A program made the translations under genes and the position numbers. DNA of 61,711 nt from Desulfosporosinus fructosivorans (GTDB lineage Bacteria > Bacillota > Desulfitobacteriia > Desulfitobacteriales > Desulfitobacteriaceae), in NCBI RefSeq assembly GCF_004766045.1, contig NZ_SPQQ01000019.1:1-61711 (forward strand), in the 5' to 3' direction. Positions 53,382-61,572 of this stretch are shown in pieces (the stretch's first letter is position 1; each line of letters opens with the position of its first letter). A model generated the notes under the pieces. The model saw nothing but the letters and a program-made list of their open reading frames with translations, did not search any database and was not told the DNA's origin.

Positions 53382-54043
53382 ATATAGTCATGGTAGGAGG
53401 ACGAAAAAAGATAGATTTTCTGGCAAAATCTCTACTCGCTAAAAAACACAATATAACGATTATTCATGACAATGAGAGCTACTGTAAATATTTATCGCGC
53501 ACCCATGATGCACCAGTAATTTGTGGGGATGGCAGCAAGTCCTATATCCTTGAGGACGCTAATATTCAGGGTGCTGATATTGTGATCGCCCTAACGCCAA
53601 AGGATGCGGACAACCTTGTTATCTGCCAGCTCGCCAAAAAAGTTTACGGTGTTAAGCGGGTATTTGCTACGGTGAGCAACCCTAAAAACGTGGAGGTGTT
53701 CAAAAAACTCGGGATTAATTCGGCTATAAGCTCGACCTATATTATGGCGGGAATCATTGAACAAATGGCCGCCATTGATGAGATATATGATTTTATGCCG
53801 ATTGAACAAGGACAAATTGTGATGATGGAGATAGTGGTGCGGGACCATTATCCCGTATGCGGGAAGACTCTTGCTGAGATTGACATTCCTGAACAGGCCA
53901 TCATCGGATGTATTATCAGGGGCGTAAGCAGCATTATCCCCAAGGGAAAAACTATAATTCAGGCCGATGACAAACTCATTATCTTGTCCCCTCCCCAGGC
54001 ACAGCGGGAGATGGTGAAGCTTATAGTGGGGAGAGATATTTAA
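53378..54043 (+). CDS. trkA: TrkA potassium uptake regulatory protein
   Basis: A 221-residue RCK protein with an N-terminal Rossmann domain (ICGDGSKSYILEDANIQGAD near 50) and a C-terminal TrkA_C domain about 140-221. The nucleotide loop MVGGRKKIDFLA is less glycine-rich than usual. It overlaps both its upstream neighbour and trkH (by one base), which indicates translational coupling in one Trk unit. Confidence 0.93.
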   Translation: MNIVMVGGRKKIDFLAKSLLAKKHNITIIHDNESYCKYLSRTHDAPVICGDGSKSYILEDANIQGADIVIALTPKDADNLVICQLAKKVYGVKRVFATVSNPKNVEVFKKLGINSAISSTYIMAGIIEQMAAIDEIYDFMPIEQGQIVMMEIVVRDHYPVCGKTLAEIDIPEQAIIGCIIRGVSSIIPKGKTIIQADDKLIILSPPQAQREMVKLIVGRDI

Positions 54044-55524
54044 TGCAGTTCAATCGCAAAATTATTGACAGCTATAAGATTACTTTGGGATATATCGGGA
54101 TATTAACCATGATTATTGGTGGTATGTTGCTGCTGCCGTTACTGGTTTTGGTTGCCTATCCAGATGAACTTCGTTATGCCATAAACTTTATTATACCTGC
54201 CGCAATAGCGCTTCTGATAGGCTATTTATTAAGTTTCCTAATCCGAGGCGAAAAGAATCACAAATTAACCCTTAGGCAAGATACGGTTATCGTTGTTAGC
54301 GTTTGGCTCATGGCCACCTTTTTTTCGGCATTACCATTTATGTTATCTGGACAACTCAATTTCACGCAAGCCTATTTTGAGGCGGTTAGTGGTTGGACTA
54401 CCACAGGCTTATCGGTTGTTGATGTTACTGTTACTCCCAAAGTTTATTTGCTGCATAGAAGTATCATGCAGTTCTTCGGTGGGGTAGGTCTTGTTTTGGT
54501 AATGCTTTCGGCCTTATCGGGGACGTATGGAATGAGGCTTTACAATGCCGAGGGGCACTCCGATAAACTCTTACCGAACCTTGCCAAGTCGGCTAGAATA
54601 ATTATGTCGATTTACGCAGGGTATGTTTTGGCCGGAGTAATCCTTTATGTGACTTTCGGTATGCCGTGGTTTGATGCGATAAACCATTCAATAGGTGCCT
54701 TGTCAACGGGTGGATTCTCAACCCAAACAGATAGTATAGGTGCGTATAAGAGCTTTCCCATAGAACTCATAACGATAATCTTGATGCTTTTGGGAACAAT
54801 AAACTTTGCCGCCCACTTGCTTCTAATCAAAGGAAAGTTTAGGAACTTTTTTAGAGTTGGAGAAATTCGATTTATGTTTGCTTTTTTGGGATTCTCGATT
54901 CCAATAGCAGCCTTTGTTTCCTTAAACGGGATTTATGGGAGTGTATCTGAAGGATTCCGGATTTCTGCATTTCAATTGGTATCAGCGCTTACCACAACAG
55001 GCTTTTCAACGGTCACTTACAATAGCTGGTCTCCGTTTTCCATTTTTATAATGATTATTGCCATGCTGATCGGAGGAGGAACCGGTTCTACCGCAGGTGG
55101 AATCAAGCAGAATCGAATCTATTTAATGGTTAAAGCCTTTTATTGGAACTTAAAAAGAAAATTTCTACCCGAACATCTCGTTCATGAAGACTTCATTTAT
55201 CGACCGGAGGGCAAAGTATATATTGATCAAAAACACTTAACAGAGGTTTATAATTTTACCTTTATATATATGGTTCTATTTTTTCTGGGTGTGAGTGTAC
55301 TGGTTGCCTACGGTTATTCTTTACAGGATTCTTTATTTGAATTTGCTTCCTCATTAGGTACAGTTGGACTCTCGGTCGGAGTTACACTTCCCACAACTCC
55401 GTCGGTTGTATTATGGACAGAAATAGTGGGTATGTTGTTTGGCAGACTTGAGATTTATGTCATACTGATTGCTGTTATTAAGTTCTTTAAGGATGCCAAG
55501 AGCATAGTTGTTACAGAAAAATAA
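54043..55524 (+). CDS. trkH: TrkH potassium channel subunit
   Basis: A 493-residue membrane protein with four filter repeats: SGWTTTGLSV near 118, GALSTGGFSTQ near 223, SALTTTGFSTV near 318 and SSLGTVGLSVG near 445. The length and 12-helix layout fit TrkH. It forms the pore of the third potassium system of the locus and is controlled by the two RCK proteins encoded just before it. It ends the potassium region. Confidence 0.95.
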   Translation: MQFNRKIIDSYKITLGYIGILTMIIGGMLLLPLLVLVAYPDELRYAINFIIPAAIALLIGYLLSFLIRGEKNHKLTLRQDTVIVVSVWLMATFFSALPFMLSGQLNFTQAYFEAVSGWTTTGLSVVDVTVTPKVYLLHRSIMQFFGGVGLVLVMLSALSGTYGMRLYNAEGHSDKLLPNLAKSARIIMSIYAGYVLAGVILYVTFGMPWFDAINHSIGALSTGGFSTQTDSIGAYKSFPIELITIILMLLGTINFAAHLLLIKGKFRNFFRVGEIRFMFAFLGFSIPIAAFVSLNGIYGSVSEGFRISAFQLVSALTTTGFSTVTYNSWSPFSIFIMIIAMLIGGGTGSTAGGIKQNRIYLMVKAFYWNLKRKFLPEHLVHEDFIYRPEGKVYIDQKHLTEVYNFTFIYMVLFFLGVSVLVAYGYSLQDSLFEFASSLGTVGLSVGVTLPTTPSVVLWTEIVGMLFGRLEIYVILIAVIKFFKDAKSIVVTEK

Positions 55525-55620
55525 AGCATTGATTTGTTTAACGTTCCTGCAAACATCAGTTTGAGTCATTTATTGTTCATTTACCATTCCCTCCTATTTC
55601 CTCCCTCCTCATCCCACTCT

Positions 55621-55754
55621 TCAACTCAAAACAAAATGCGCTGGTGTGAGAATTTCTGATATGCTACCCCCAGACTGAGCAGTTTTTTATTTCACTGTCC
55701 TGTCTGGGGGTAGCATATCACTTCTCAACCAACGCATTAAATATTTGATCATCA
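55621..55754. repeat. dispersed palindromic repeat, copy 3, with an inner perfect palindrome
   Basis: The outer ends AAAATGCGCTGGTGTGAGAA and CTTCTCAACCAACGCATTA match those of copy 1 at 4446. Inside lies an additional perfect inverted repeat with 18-base arms (55658-55675 and 55702-55719) that is absent from copies 1 and 2. The whole can fold as a nested hairpin. It lies after trkH. Confidence 0.6.
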
Positions 55755-55905
55755 TATGGTCAAATGCCTCTTCAAAAGATCTTGAATCTGATATGAATTT
55801 AGCTACTTCCAAATTGTTAAGATTTGTAGTAAAATTAATCATGATGGTAATACCACATACAACATACCAGTCATATTAAAAAGATACTCTTTATCTTATA
55901 TTGTC

Positions 55906-55990
55906 GCGACAATGGCAAACTTGGCGGAAGCTAAGGACGCAAAGCTATGGACCTTCCAGGTAATGCTGATGGTTGCCAGGCTACCGAACT
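55906..55990 (+). promoter_or_regulatory. GEMM-I cyclic di-GMP riboswitch
   Basis: The conserved class I core is readable: GGCAAACTTGGCGGAAGC, then GGACGCAAAGCTATGGACC, then GATGGTTGCCAGGCTACCG. These contain the GCAAA/ACGCAAAGC signature, the receptor loop and the GG(T)GCC-GCCAGG pairing elements. It is directly followed by a terminator hairpin at 56000 and the chemoreceptor gene, a classical arrangement for this riboswitch class. It links expression of the receptor to the cell's c-di-GMP level. Confidence 0.92.
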
Positions 55991-55999
55991 ATTTTTTCT

Positions 56000-56020
56000 G
56001 TCGCAAAAGCGACTTTTTTT
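56000..56020 (+). terminator. riboswitch expression-platform terminator
   Basis: GTCGC and GCGAC flank AAAA and are followed by seven T. The sequence TTGTCGCGACAA just before the riboswitch (55901-55912) contains both GTCGC and GCGAC and could pair with either arm. This offers a simple on/off switch. Confidence 0.75.
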
Positions 56021-56074
56021 ATTATCCGATTATATTTTTAATTCTCAACTAAAAAATAAGGGGGAAAATTAAAT

Positions 56075-58033
56075 TTGAAACTCAGGACACGATTATTCTC
56101 TATGCTCTTGGCAACTAGTTTAATTCCACTATTAGTTTTTTCAGCAATATCAATACCCTCGTTTATTTCAGCCTCTCAACAGAGTACCTATCAGCTAAGC
56201 CAGGACAAAATCGCAATTGCTGAAGCCAAAATTAAAGGTATGTTAAAAAATAATTTCACTACTCTACATATGGTAACCGGTCAACCTGCAATCCGAAATT
56301 TTGACTTAGCTAATGCAAAAAATATACTGGTTGAAGCAGTAAAAGCAAATCCCGACCTTATTATTGCTCTCGATGATACAGAAGGACAACAAGTCGTTAA
56401 AAGTAACAATGATGCTTTAACAAAAATTAGTGACCGGGAATTCTTTAAGCAAGCTATAAACGGAACTGAGGAATATGTATCCGATATTCTTGTCGCCAAG
56501 GCTACAGGTCATTTAATTGTCGTTATCGCTACGCCTGTTCGTGATATAAATAATAACATTATCGGGATTCTTCAGGCGAACATTGAGCTTACAAAAGTCA
56601 CTGACTTTGTCACAGATCTTTCAAAGGACGGTTCAAACGTCTATGTGCTTTCAAGACAAGGAACGGTATTAGCACATCCAAATGAGGAATATGTGACAAA
56701 CCAAGAAGATTTCAGCAAGTTGGATTTCGTAACAACAGGATTATCAGGTAAAAATGACACCCTCCAAACGACGAATATACAAAGCGAAAAAGTCATTGTT
56801 AGTCATGTTTATGATGAACTTACAGGTTGGTTAATTGTTGTTGAGACCCCTTATTCTATCGCCATGGCTTCAAGCACTCAACTTTTGTACATCTCAATTG
56901 GCTTACTATTAGCGGTTATTGTTGTTGTTGGACTATTAGGGTTTTACTTTGCAAGACGGTTTACAAAACCGCTCGTAGACTTATCCTCCGTTGTTGAAAC
57001 TATTGCGAGTGGAGATTTAAAAGACTTTGAAATAAAAATCAAGTCGCAAGACGAAATAGGCCGACTTTATAAGAGTCTTAAAACCATGAATCAAAACTTA
57101 AGAGAACTTGTAAGTCATATCCAATCGAATGCGACAAGGTTGGCCTCTAGTTCTGTGGAATTAACGGCAACTACCGAAGAAACCACTCAGAGCTTAACGC
57201 AAGTGGTTACAACCATCACTGAAATGGCTCAAGGCAATAGTAACCAAGCCCTAATGATTCAAAGTTCAAACGATGCTATTAACATGGTTAGTGAAATAGT
57301 CAGCCAAGCTACGGAAAAGACAGATCTTGGAGTAACCAAAGCCAAAGACTCCTTAGAGCGTGCAAAAGATGGTCAAAGAGCTCTTGAACACCAAGGTCAA
57401 AAAATGCTAGAAAACAATAAATTTTCAAAGGCAGTTGATGATTCGATTCTTCAACTTGCCACAATGACCGATGAAATCCGCAACATCATTGGCGCAATTA
57501 ACAGTATCGCAGACCAGACAAATCTTTTAGCTTTGAATGCTTCGATTGAAGCGGCCCGAGCGGGTGATGCAGGACGGGGATTTGCAGTTGTAGCCGAAGA
57601 GATTCGCAAACTTGCTGAACAATCTAGTGATTCCACCAAAAAGATTGAAGAGATTGTTAATGACATTAATGGCAAGATAAATGAAGCCGTTAATAATATG
57701 ACACAATCCAAAGAAAGTGTAGCGGTTATGGAGTCTTCTGTTGAAGATACAAAAGAAAGCTTTTCTAAGATTTTTGCTTCAATTTCTGAAGTCGCGGAAA
57801 ATTCACAGGAGGTTTCCACAGCCTTAGAGAAAATAAATGCTCAAACTAAAGAAGTGGTTAATCAAGCAGCTAATATTTCCGCAGTGGTTGAGCAAGCCTC
57901 GGCAGGTATGGAGGAAATTTCAGCTTCTTCGGAAGAGCAGTTAGCCTCAATTGAAATAATTGCCCAATCCTCTAGCAAATTAGAAGATGTGGCTCAAGAA
58001 CTACTTACCCAAGTTTCCAAATTTAAAATTTGA
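56075..58033 (+). CDS. methyl-accepting chemotaxis protein with extracellular Cache domain
   Basis: A 652-residue receptor started at TTG 56075 with AAGGGGG upstream. One helix lies near residues 8-28 and a second near 272-292 (LLYISIGLLLAVIVVVGLLG). Between them is a double-Cache ligand domain with the blocks SDREFFKQAINGTEEYVSDI and IVVIATPVRD. A HAMP domain follows at about 293-345. The signalling hairpin tip is ADQTNLLALNASIEAARAGD near 485. It senses an external small molecule and controls CheA. Control by the c-di-GMP riboswitch ties it to the motile/sessile switch. Confidence 0.96.
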   Translation: MKLRTRLFSMLLATSLIPLLVFSAISIPSFISASQQSTYQLSQDKIAIAEAKIKGMLKNNFTTLHMVTGQPAIRNFDLANAKNILVEAVKANPDLIIALDDTEGQQVVKSNNDALTKISDREFFKQAINGTEEYVSDILVAKATGHLIVVIATPVRDINNNIIGILQANIELTKVTDFVTDLSKDGSNVYVLSRQGTVLAHPNEEYVTNQEDFSKLDFVTTGLSGKNDTLQTTNIQSEKVIVSHVYDELTGWLIVVETPYSIAMASSTQLLYISIGLLLAVIVVVGLLGFYFARRFTKPLVDLSSVVETIASGDLKDFEIKIKSQDEIGRLYKSLKTMNQNLRELVSHIQSNATRLASSSVELTATTEETTQSLTQVVTTITEMAQGNSNQALMIQSSNDAINMVSEIVSQATEKTDLGVTKAKDSLERAKDGQRALEHQGQKMLENNKFSKAVDDSILQLATMTDEIRNIIGAINSIADQTNLLALNASIEAARAGDAGRGFAVVAEEIRKLAEQSSDSTKKIEEIVNDINGKINEAVNNMTQSKESVAVMESSVEDTKESFSKIFASISEVAENSQEVSTALEKINAQTKEVVNQAANISAVVEQASAGMEEISASSEEQLASIEIIAQSSSKLEDVAQELLTQVSKFKI

Positions 58034-58046
58034 TAGAAAAAGGTTG

Positions 58047-58080
58047 AGAATAGCGCGTCAAAGGACTCGCTATTCTTTTT
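58047..58080 (+). terminator. terminator after the chemoreceptor gene
   Basis: AGAATAGCG pairs with CGCTATTCT and is followed by TTTTT. The stretch from 58085 to 58405 shows no gene that I can support. Confidence 0.75.
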
Positions 58081-58409
58081 GGCTATCATCAGATAGGGAT
58101 TGGCTCCTGTAATATTGCTGAGGATGTTTCCCGTCATGAGCTGCCCATTTCGGCGCTTATCGGAGTCCATTTTCTCAACCTGCAAAATATCGTCCAAATC
58201 TAATGGGAGGATTCGCTACGATTAATGATGCCCGAACATGGGTCAATAAAATGGATTGCCCCAACTACGCGGGTTAATCTAGAAATGGACGTCAAGTTAT
58301 TGCCCCTTTTCCTAGCAAGGCTCGACAGGGAACTTGAAGTCCAGGCTATCATAAATAACAAAGAGTATGACAAAAAGATAATGATCAGTAAAAAATCAAG
58401 TCAAATAAA

Positions 58410-59060
58410 TTATGTTTCTATAAATTTTAATAGGGCATCTTTGTCTAATATAACAATTTTTTTATATTTAGTATCAATCCATCCATACTGCGAAAATTTA
58501 ATAAAGACCCTACTTACAGTAACTCTACTTACACCAACAGCTTTTCCTATATCTTCATGTGTACAAGCAATAGAACAATTAGTATCTAAATTGATATTAA
58601 ACAGATATTGGGCAATTCTCTTTTCTGCTGATAAAAATGAAATGTTGTCTATTTCATTTGATAACATCCTTACTTTTTGTGACAAGAGCTCTATGAGATT
58701 CAAAGCGAGGAAGGGTTTTCTTTGAAAATACAACATAATATCAGCTTTATCAATCATAATAATATCTGACTCCGAAAGAGTTTTTGCTGATGACATTCTT
58801 GGAAAACCATCAAAAAAAGATGCTTCTCCGAAAATTGTCTCCTTTTTATAAGTTGTGAAAATTTTTTCTAAGCCATCTGAGGAATTTACAAAAATTTGAA
58901 CTTGCCCGCTTTTCAAGTAACAAAAACTTTTAGCAATTTCTCCTTGCCGATATATTATTTGATTTTTTTTAAACGCCTGAGCCGGTTTTGTTTTGAAAGT
59001 CTCAAACAATTCGGTTGGTATATCTATTTTATGGGTTGAAAATAAATTCCACTCATTCAA
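58410..59060 (-). CDS. Crp/Fnr-family transcriptional regulator
   Basis: A 216-residue regulator started at TTG 59060, where AAAGGAGG lies upstream. The cyclic-nucleotide-type beta roll covers about 30-130 (FCYLKSGQVQIFV, FGEASFFDG), and the HTH is near 170-195 (HEDIGKAVGVSRVTVSRVF). No four-cysteine cluster as in Fnr is seen, so it probably senses a small ligand, like CprK and similar proteins. It is divergent from the aconitase-type genes at 59290, with a near-perfect palindrome between them, and is likely to regulate them. Confidence 0.92.
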   Translation of the reverse strand: MNEWNLFSTHKIDIPTELFETFKTKPAQAFKKNQIIYRQGEIAKSFCYLKSGQVQIFVNSSDGLEKIFTTYKKETIFGEASFFDGFPRMSSAKTLSESDIIMIDKADIMLYFQRKPFLALNLIELLSQKVRMLSNEIDNISFLSAEKRIAQYLFNINLDTNCSIACTHEDIGKAVGVSRVTVSRVFIKFSQYGWIDTKYKKIVILDKDALLKFIET

Positions 59061-59090
59061 GAAAAATACCTCCTTTCATTATTTTTAAAT

Positions 59091-59106
59091 TGTATCATAT
59101 GTAACA
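59091..59106. promoter_or_regulatory. putative Crp/Fnr operator
   Basis: TGTATCATATGTAACA is symmetric at 12 of 16 positions and lies in the divergent promoter region, 31 bases from the regulator start. Its TGT...ACA ends fit Crp/Fnr-type sites. Confidence 0.5.
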
Positions 59107-59164
59107 TTCTTATTTGAAGTTCTGTGTAATAATAAGTAAAACTATTATATGGAGGTGGCTAAAA

Positions 59165-59194
59165 ATGAAATGGAATGAAAAGCCAGATTACTAA
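59165..59194 (+). other. possible nine-codon leader ORF
   Basis: GGAGGTGGCTAAAA precedes an ATG that opens MKWNEKPDY and a stop. The site is stronger than that of the following enzyme gene. It could be a leader peptide or the front of a lost gene. Confidence 0.3.
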
Positions 59195-59289
59195 TTCTTT
59201 TATCCTGCAAGAATTTATTAATGGGGTAGAAGGTTTACACGTTTAAACACAGATTTGTGATTAAGCTAGAAAAATGCAAGGAGAAAAAA

Positions 59290-60576
59290 ATGGGAAAAAC
59301 GATAGCTGAGAAAATATTTAATGCACACAGGGTAAACATGCCATTTCCTGATACGCATGTATTAAAATTGGATAGGGTTTTCTGTCACGAAATTACCACT
59401 CCAATTGCAATCACGGATCTTATGGCAAGGGGAATGGACAGAGTCTTTGATCCCACGAAAATAAAGGCTGTCATAGACCATGTAACACCTGCCAAAGATT
59501 CTAAAACTGCTGAACAGGGAAAAATATTACGTGATTGGGCTAGAAGGCATGGTATCAAAGACTTTTTTGACATCGGAAGAAATGGTGTTTGTCATGCGAT
59601 CTTCCCTGAAAAAGGATTCGTAAGACCGGGTTATACTATTATCATGGGCGATTCGCACACATGTACTCATGGAGCATTTGGAGCTTTTGCTCCAGGTGTC
59701 GGATCGACTGACCTTGAAGTAGGTATACTCAAGGGTGTATGTGCCTTCCACTTTCCGAAAACAATTAAATTTGTTCTTAAAGGCACCTTAAAACCGGGTG
59801 TTTATGCAAAAGACTTGATCCTCTTCATTATTAAAGAACTGACTGTAAACGGTGCAACGAACATGGTCATTGAATTCACAGGACCGGTTATCGATGCAAT
59901 GTCAATGGAATCACGTATGACATTGTGCAATATGGCAATTGAAGCCGGAGGCACTTGTGGAATCTGCTACCCGGATATGACCACAGTCGAATACCTATGG
60001 CACTTCATTAAAGACGAATTTAACACAAAGGAAGATGCTTTGAAAGAATACTCAAAATGGACTTCGGATGCGGATGCTTCCTATGAAAAAGTCTATGAAT
60101 ATGATGTTGCGAATTTAGAACCAATGGTTACTTTCGGCTTCAAACCGGACCAGGTAAAAACAGTCAATGAAATGTCCGGTACAATAATCAATCAGGTTTA
60201 TATAGGAAGTTGTACCAATGGCCGTATAGAAGATCTGAGAATAGCTGCAAGTATCCTTAAGGATAACAAAATAAGTGATGACGTGCGTGCAATTGTCAGC
60301 CCTGCAACTCCAGAGGTTTATTCCATGGCCTTAAAAGAAGGACTGATCGAAATTTTCCATAACGCTGGTTTTTGCGTTACAAACCCAACCTGCGGTGCTT
60401 GTCTTGGCATGAGTAATGGGGTTCTTGCTAATGGTGAAGCCTGTGCGTCTACAACAAACCGTAATTTTAACGGCAGAATGGGTAAGGGCGGTACAGTTCA
60501 TCTGATGAGTCCTGCTACTGCTGCAGCATCAGCGATGGAAGGCAAAATAACAAATTCACAATTATATAAAGCGTAG
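59290..60576 (+). CDS. aconitase-family hydro-lyase, large subunit (LeuC / homoaconitase / dimethylmalate dehydratase type)
   Basis: A 428-residue protein from ATG 59290 with AAGGAG upstream. Cluster ligands are present: YIGSCTNGRIEDLR near 300 gives the first Cys, and NPTCGACLGMSNG near 365 gives the other two. The active-site segments MGDSHTCTHGAFGAF near 125 and NRNFNGRMGKGG near 400 are typical. It adds or removes water from a hydroxy-dicarboxylic acid. Leucine synthesis (LeuC) is one option, but the other leu genes are absent and a Crp-type regulator sits beside it. A catabolic role such as in 2,3-dimethylmalate or homocitrate conversion is possible. Confidence 0.85.
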   Translation: MGKTIAEKIFNAHRVNMPFPDTHVLKLDRVFCHEITTPIAITDLMARGMDRVFDPTKIKAVIDHVTPAKDSKTAEQGKILRDWARRHGIKDFFDIGRNGVCHAIFPEKGFVRPGYTIIMGDSHTCTHGAFGAFAPGVGSTDLEVGILKGVCAFHFPKTIKFVLKGTLKPGVYAKDLILFIIKELTVNGATNMVIEFTGPVIDAMSMESRMTLCNMAIEAGGTCGICYPDMTTVEYLWHFIKDEFNTKEDALKEYSKWTSDADASYEKVYEYDVANLEPMVTFGFKPDQVKTVNEMSGTIINQVYIGSCTNGRIEDLRIAASILKDNKISDDVRAIVSPATPEVYSMALKEGLIEIFHNAGFCVTNPTCGACLGMSNGVLANGEACASTTNRNFNGRMGKGGTVHLMSPATAAASAMEGKITNSQLYKA

Positions 60577-60591
60577 GTAGCGGAGGGGAAA

Positions 60592-61116
60592 ATGAAAGAA
60601 TTTAGCGGAAAAGTTTTATTCTTAGACAGAAGTGATATCAATACCGATGAAATCATTCCAGCAAAGTATCTTACTGAAATCACTAAAGCGGCCTTGGAGC
60701 CTTATTTATTGGAGGATTTGTCGCTTACCGGATTTAACGCTAAAGAAGATATTAAGGACAAAGCTGTGATTGTAACACGAGCTAATTTTGGTTGTGGTTC
60801 TTCCAGAGAGCATGCTCCATGGGCATTAGAAGTAAATGGGATTAATGCAGTGATTGCTGAAAACTTTGCAAGAATATTCAGGCAGAATATGTATAATTGC
60901 GGCATGTTTGCAATCGAATTACCAAAGGATAAGATCGAATATCTTTTTGAGAACTACGCGGGAAAAGACACTTTAATAACAATTGACATTGATAAAGATA
61001 AGATTATTGTAACTTCAGCAGATAAATCAGAAGAACTTGATTTCAAAGTCGGCGAGTTTGACAAGACACTTGTTAAAGAAGGCGGCTGGGTTGGTTACGC
61101 TGATAAAAACTATTAA
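60592..61116 (+). CDS. aconitase-family hydro-lyase, small subunit (LeuD type)
   Basis: A 174-residue partner of the large subunit, 16 bases downstream with GGAGGGGAAA before the ATG. It carries the substrate-binding swivel domain with SDINTDEIIPAKYLTEIT near 12 and the signature FGCGSSREHAPWALE near 65, followed by FARIFRQNMYNCGM near 100. Length fits the family. Together the two form a heterodimer or heterotetramer. Confidence 0.88.
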   Translation: MKEFSGKVLFLDRSDINTDEIIPAKYLTEITKAALEPYLLEDLSLTGFNAKEDIKDKAVIVTRANFGCGSSREHAPWALEVNGINAVIAENFARIFRQNMYNCGMFAIELPKDKIEYLFENYAGKDTLITIDIDKDKIIVTSADKSEELDFKVGEFDKTLVKEGGWVGYADKNY

Positions 61117-61174
61117 TTCGTAAGCCTATTATTTATTGTGCTAAGTAGTGCTTTGAACTGTATAATTTTATAAA

Positions 61175-61297
61175 ATCCAGCCTTTTAAGGAAGCTAAAGA
61201 TGTTATTGATGACTATATTGACTTTTATAACAACGAACGGATACAGTTACGCGCAGAACTGACACCTCTGAAGTCGAGGTATCAGTTCTGCGCGTAA
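61175..61297 (+). mobile_element. IS3-family transposase C-terminal fragment
   Basis: The plus strand reads FKEAKDVIDDYIDFYNNERI followed by QLRAELTPL and a stop at 61295. This is the end of an IS3/IS150 OrfB integrase, where the NNERIQL and P-x(2-3)Y elements are typical. The rest of the element is missing. Confidence 0.65.
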
Positions 61298-61298
61298 C
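61246..61298. repeat. 17-base perfect inverted repeat at the transposase end
   Basis: Arms 61246-61262 and 61282-61298 are perfect inverted copies and overlap the transposase remnant's 3' end. It may be an element end or an insertion-generated hairpin. Confidence 0.5.
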
Positions 61299-61530
61299 TC
61301 ATTACCATGGGTGCTCTTGTTGAAGACTGTCCGGTTTATGGGTCTCAGTTCATTCTATCGATAAGGACGCTAGTGCTATTATTTATTGAACTCGTAAATC
61401 CATGAAGTTTGACTAAGTATCCGTTTTGAGAGTCTTAAAAGAAAATCATATTAATAACGAAAAAACTGTCCTTTGTCCAAGAACTCTTTCATCCCTTTAA
61501 TGAACGGATTTCTTCTATAGGATAGTTTGC

Positions 61531-61572
61531 AAAAAACACTGAAATCAGGTAGATCTGATTTCAGTGTTTTTT
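61531..61572. terminator. bidirectional terminator
   Basis: Arms 61531-61548 and 61555-61572 are perfect 18-base inverted copies with A-run and T-run ends. It lies about 415 bases after the small-subunit gene; the sequence between holds only the transposase remnant. Confidence 0.65.

Noticed and set aside
4446..55754. CRISPR array interpretation of the dispersed repeats
   Set aside because: Copies are tens of kilobases apart, not regularly spaced, and there is no cas gene.
58085..58240. Minus-strand frame of about 60 codons after the chemoreceptor terminator
   Set aside because: No start signal and no family resemblance; treated as non-coding.
58225..58725. A 166-codon plus-strand frame opposite the Crp/Fnr gene
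   Set aside because: Most of it is the antisense of a well-supported regulator, its start has no good ribosome binding site, and the product resembles no family.
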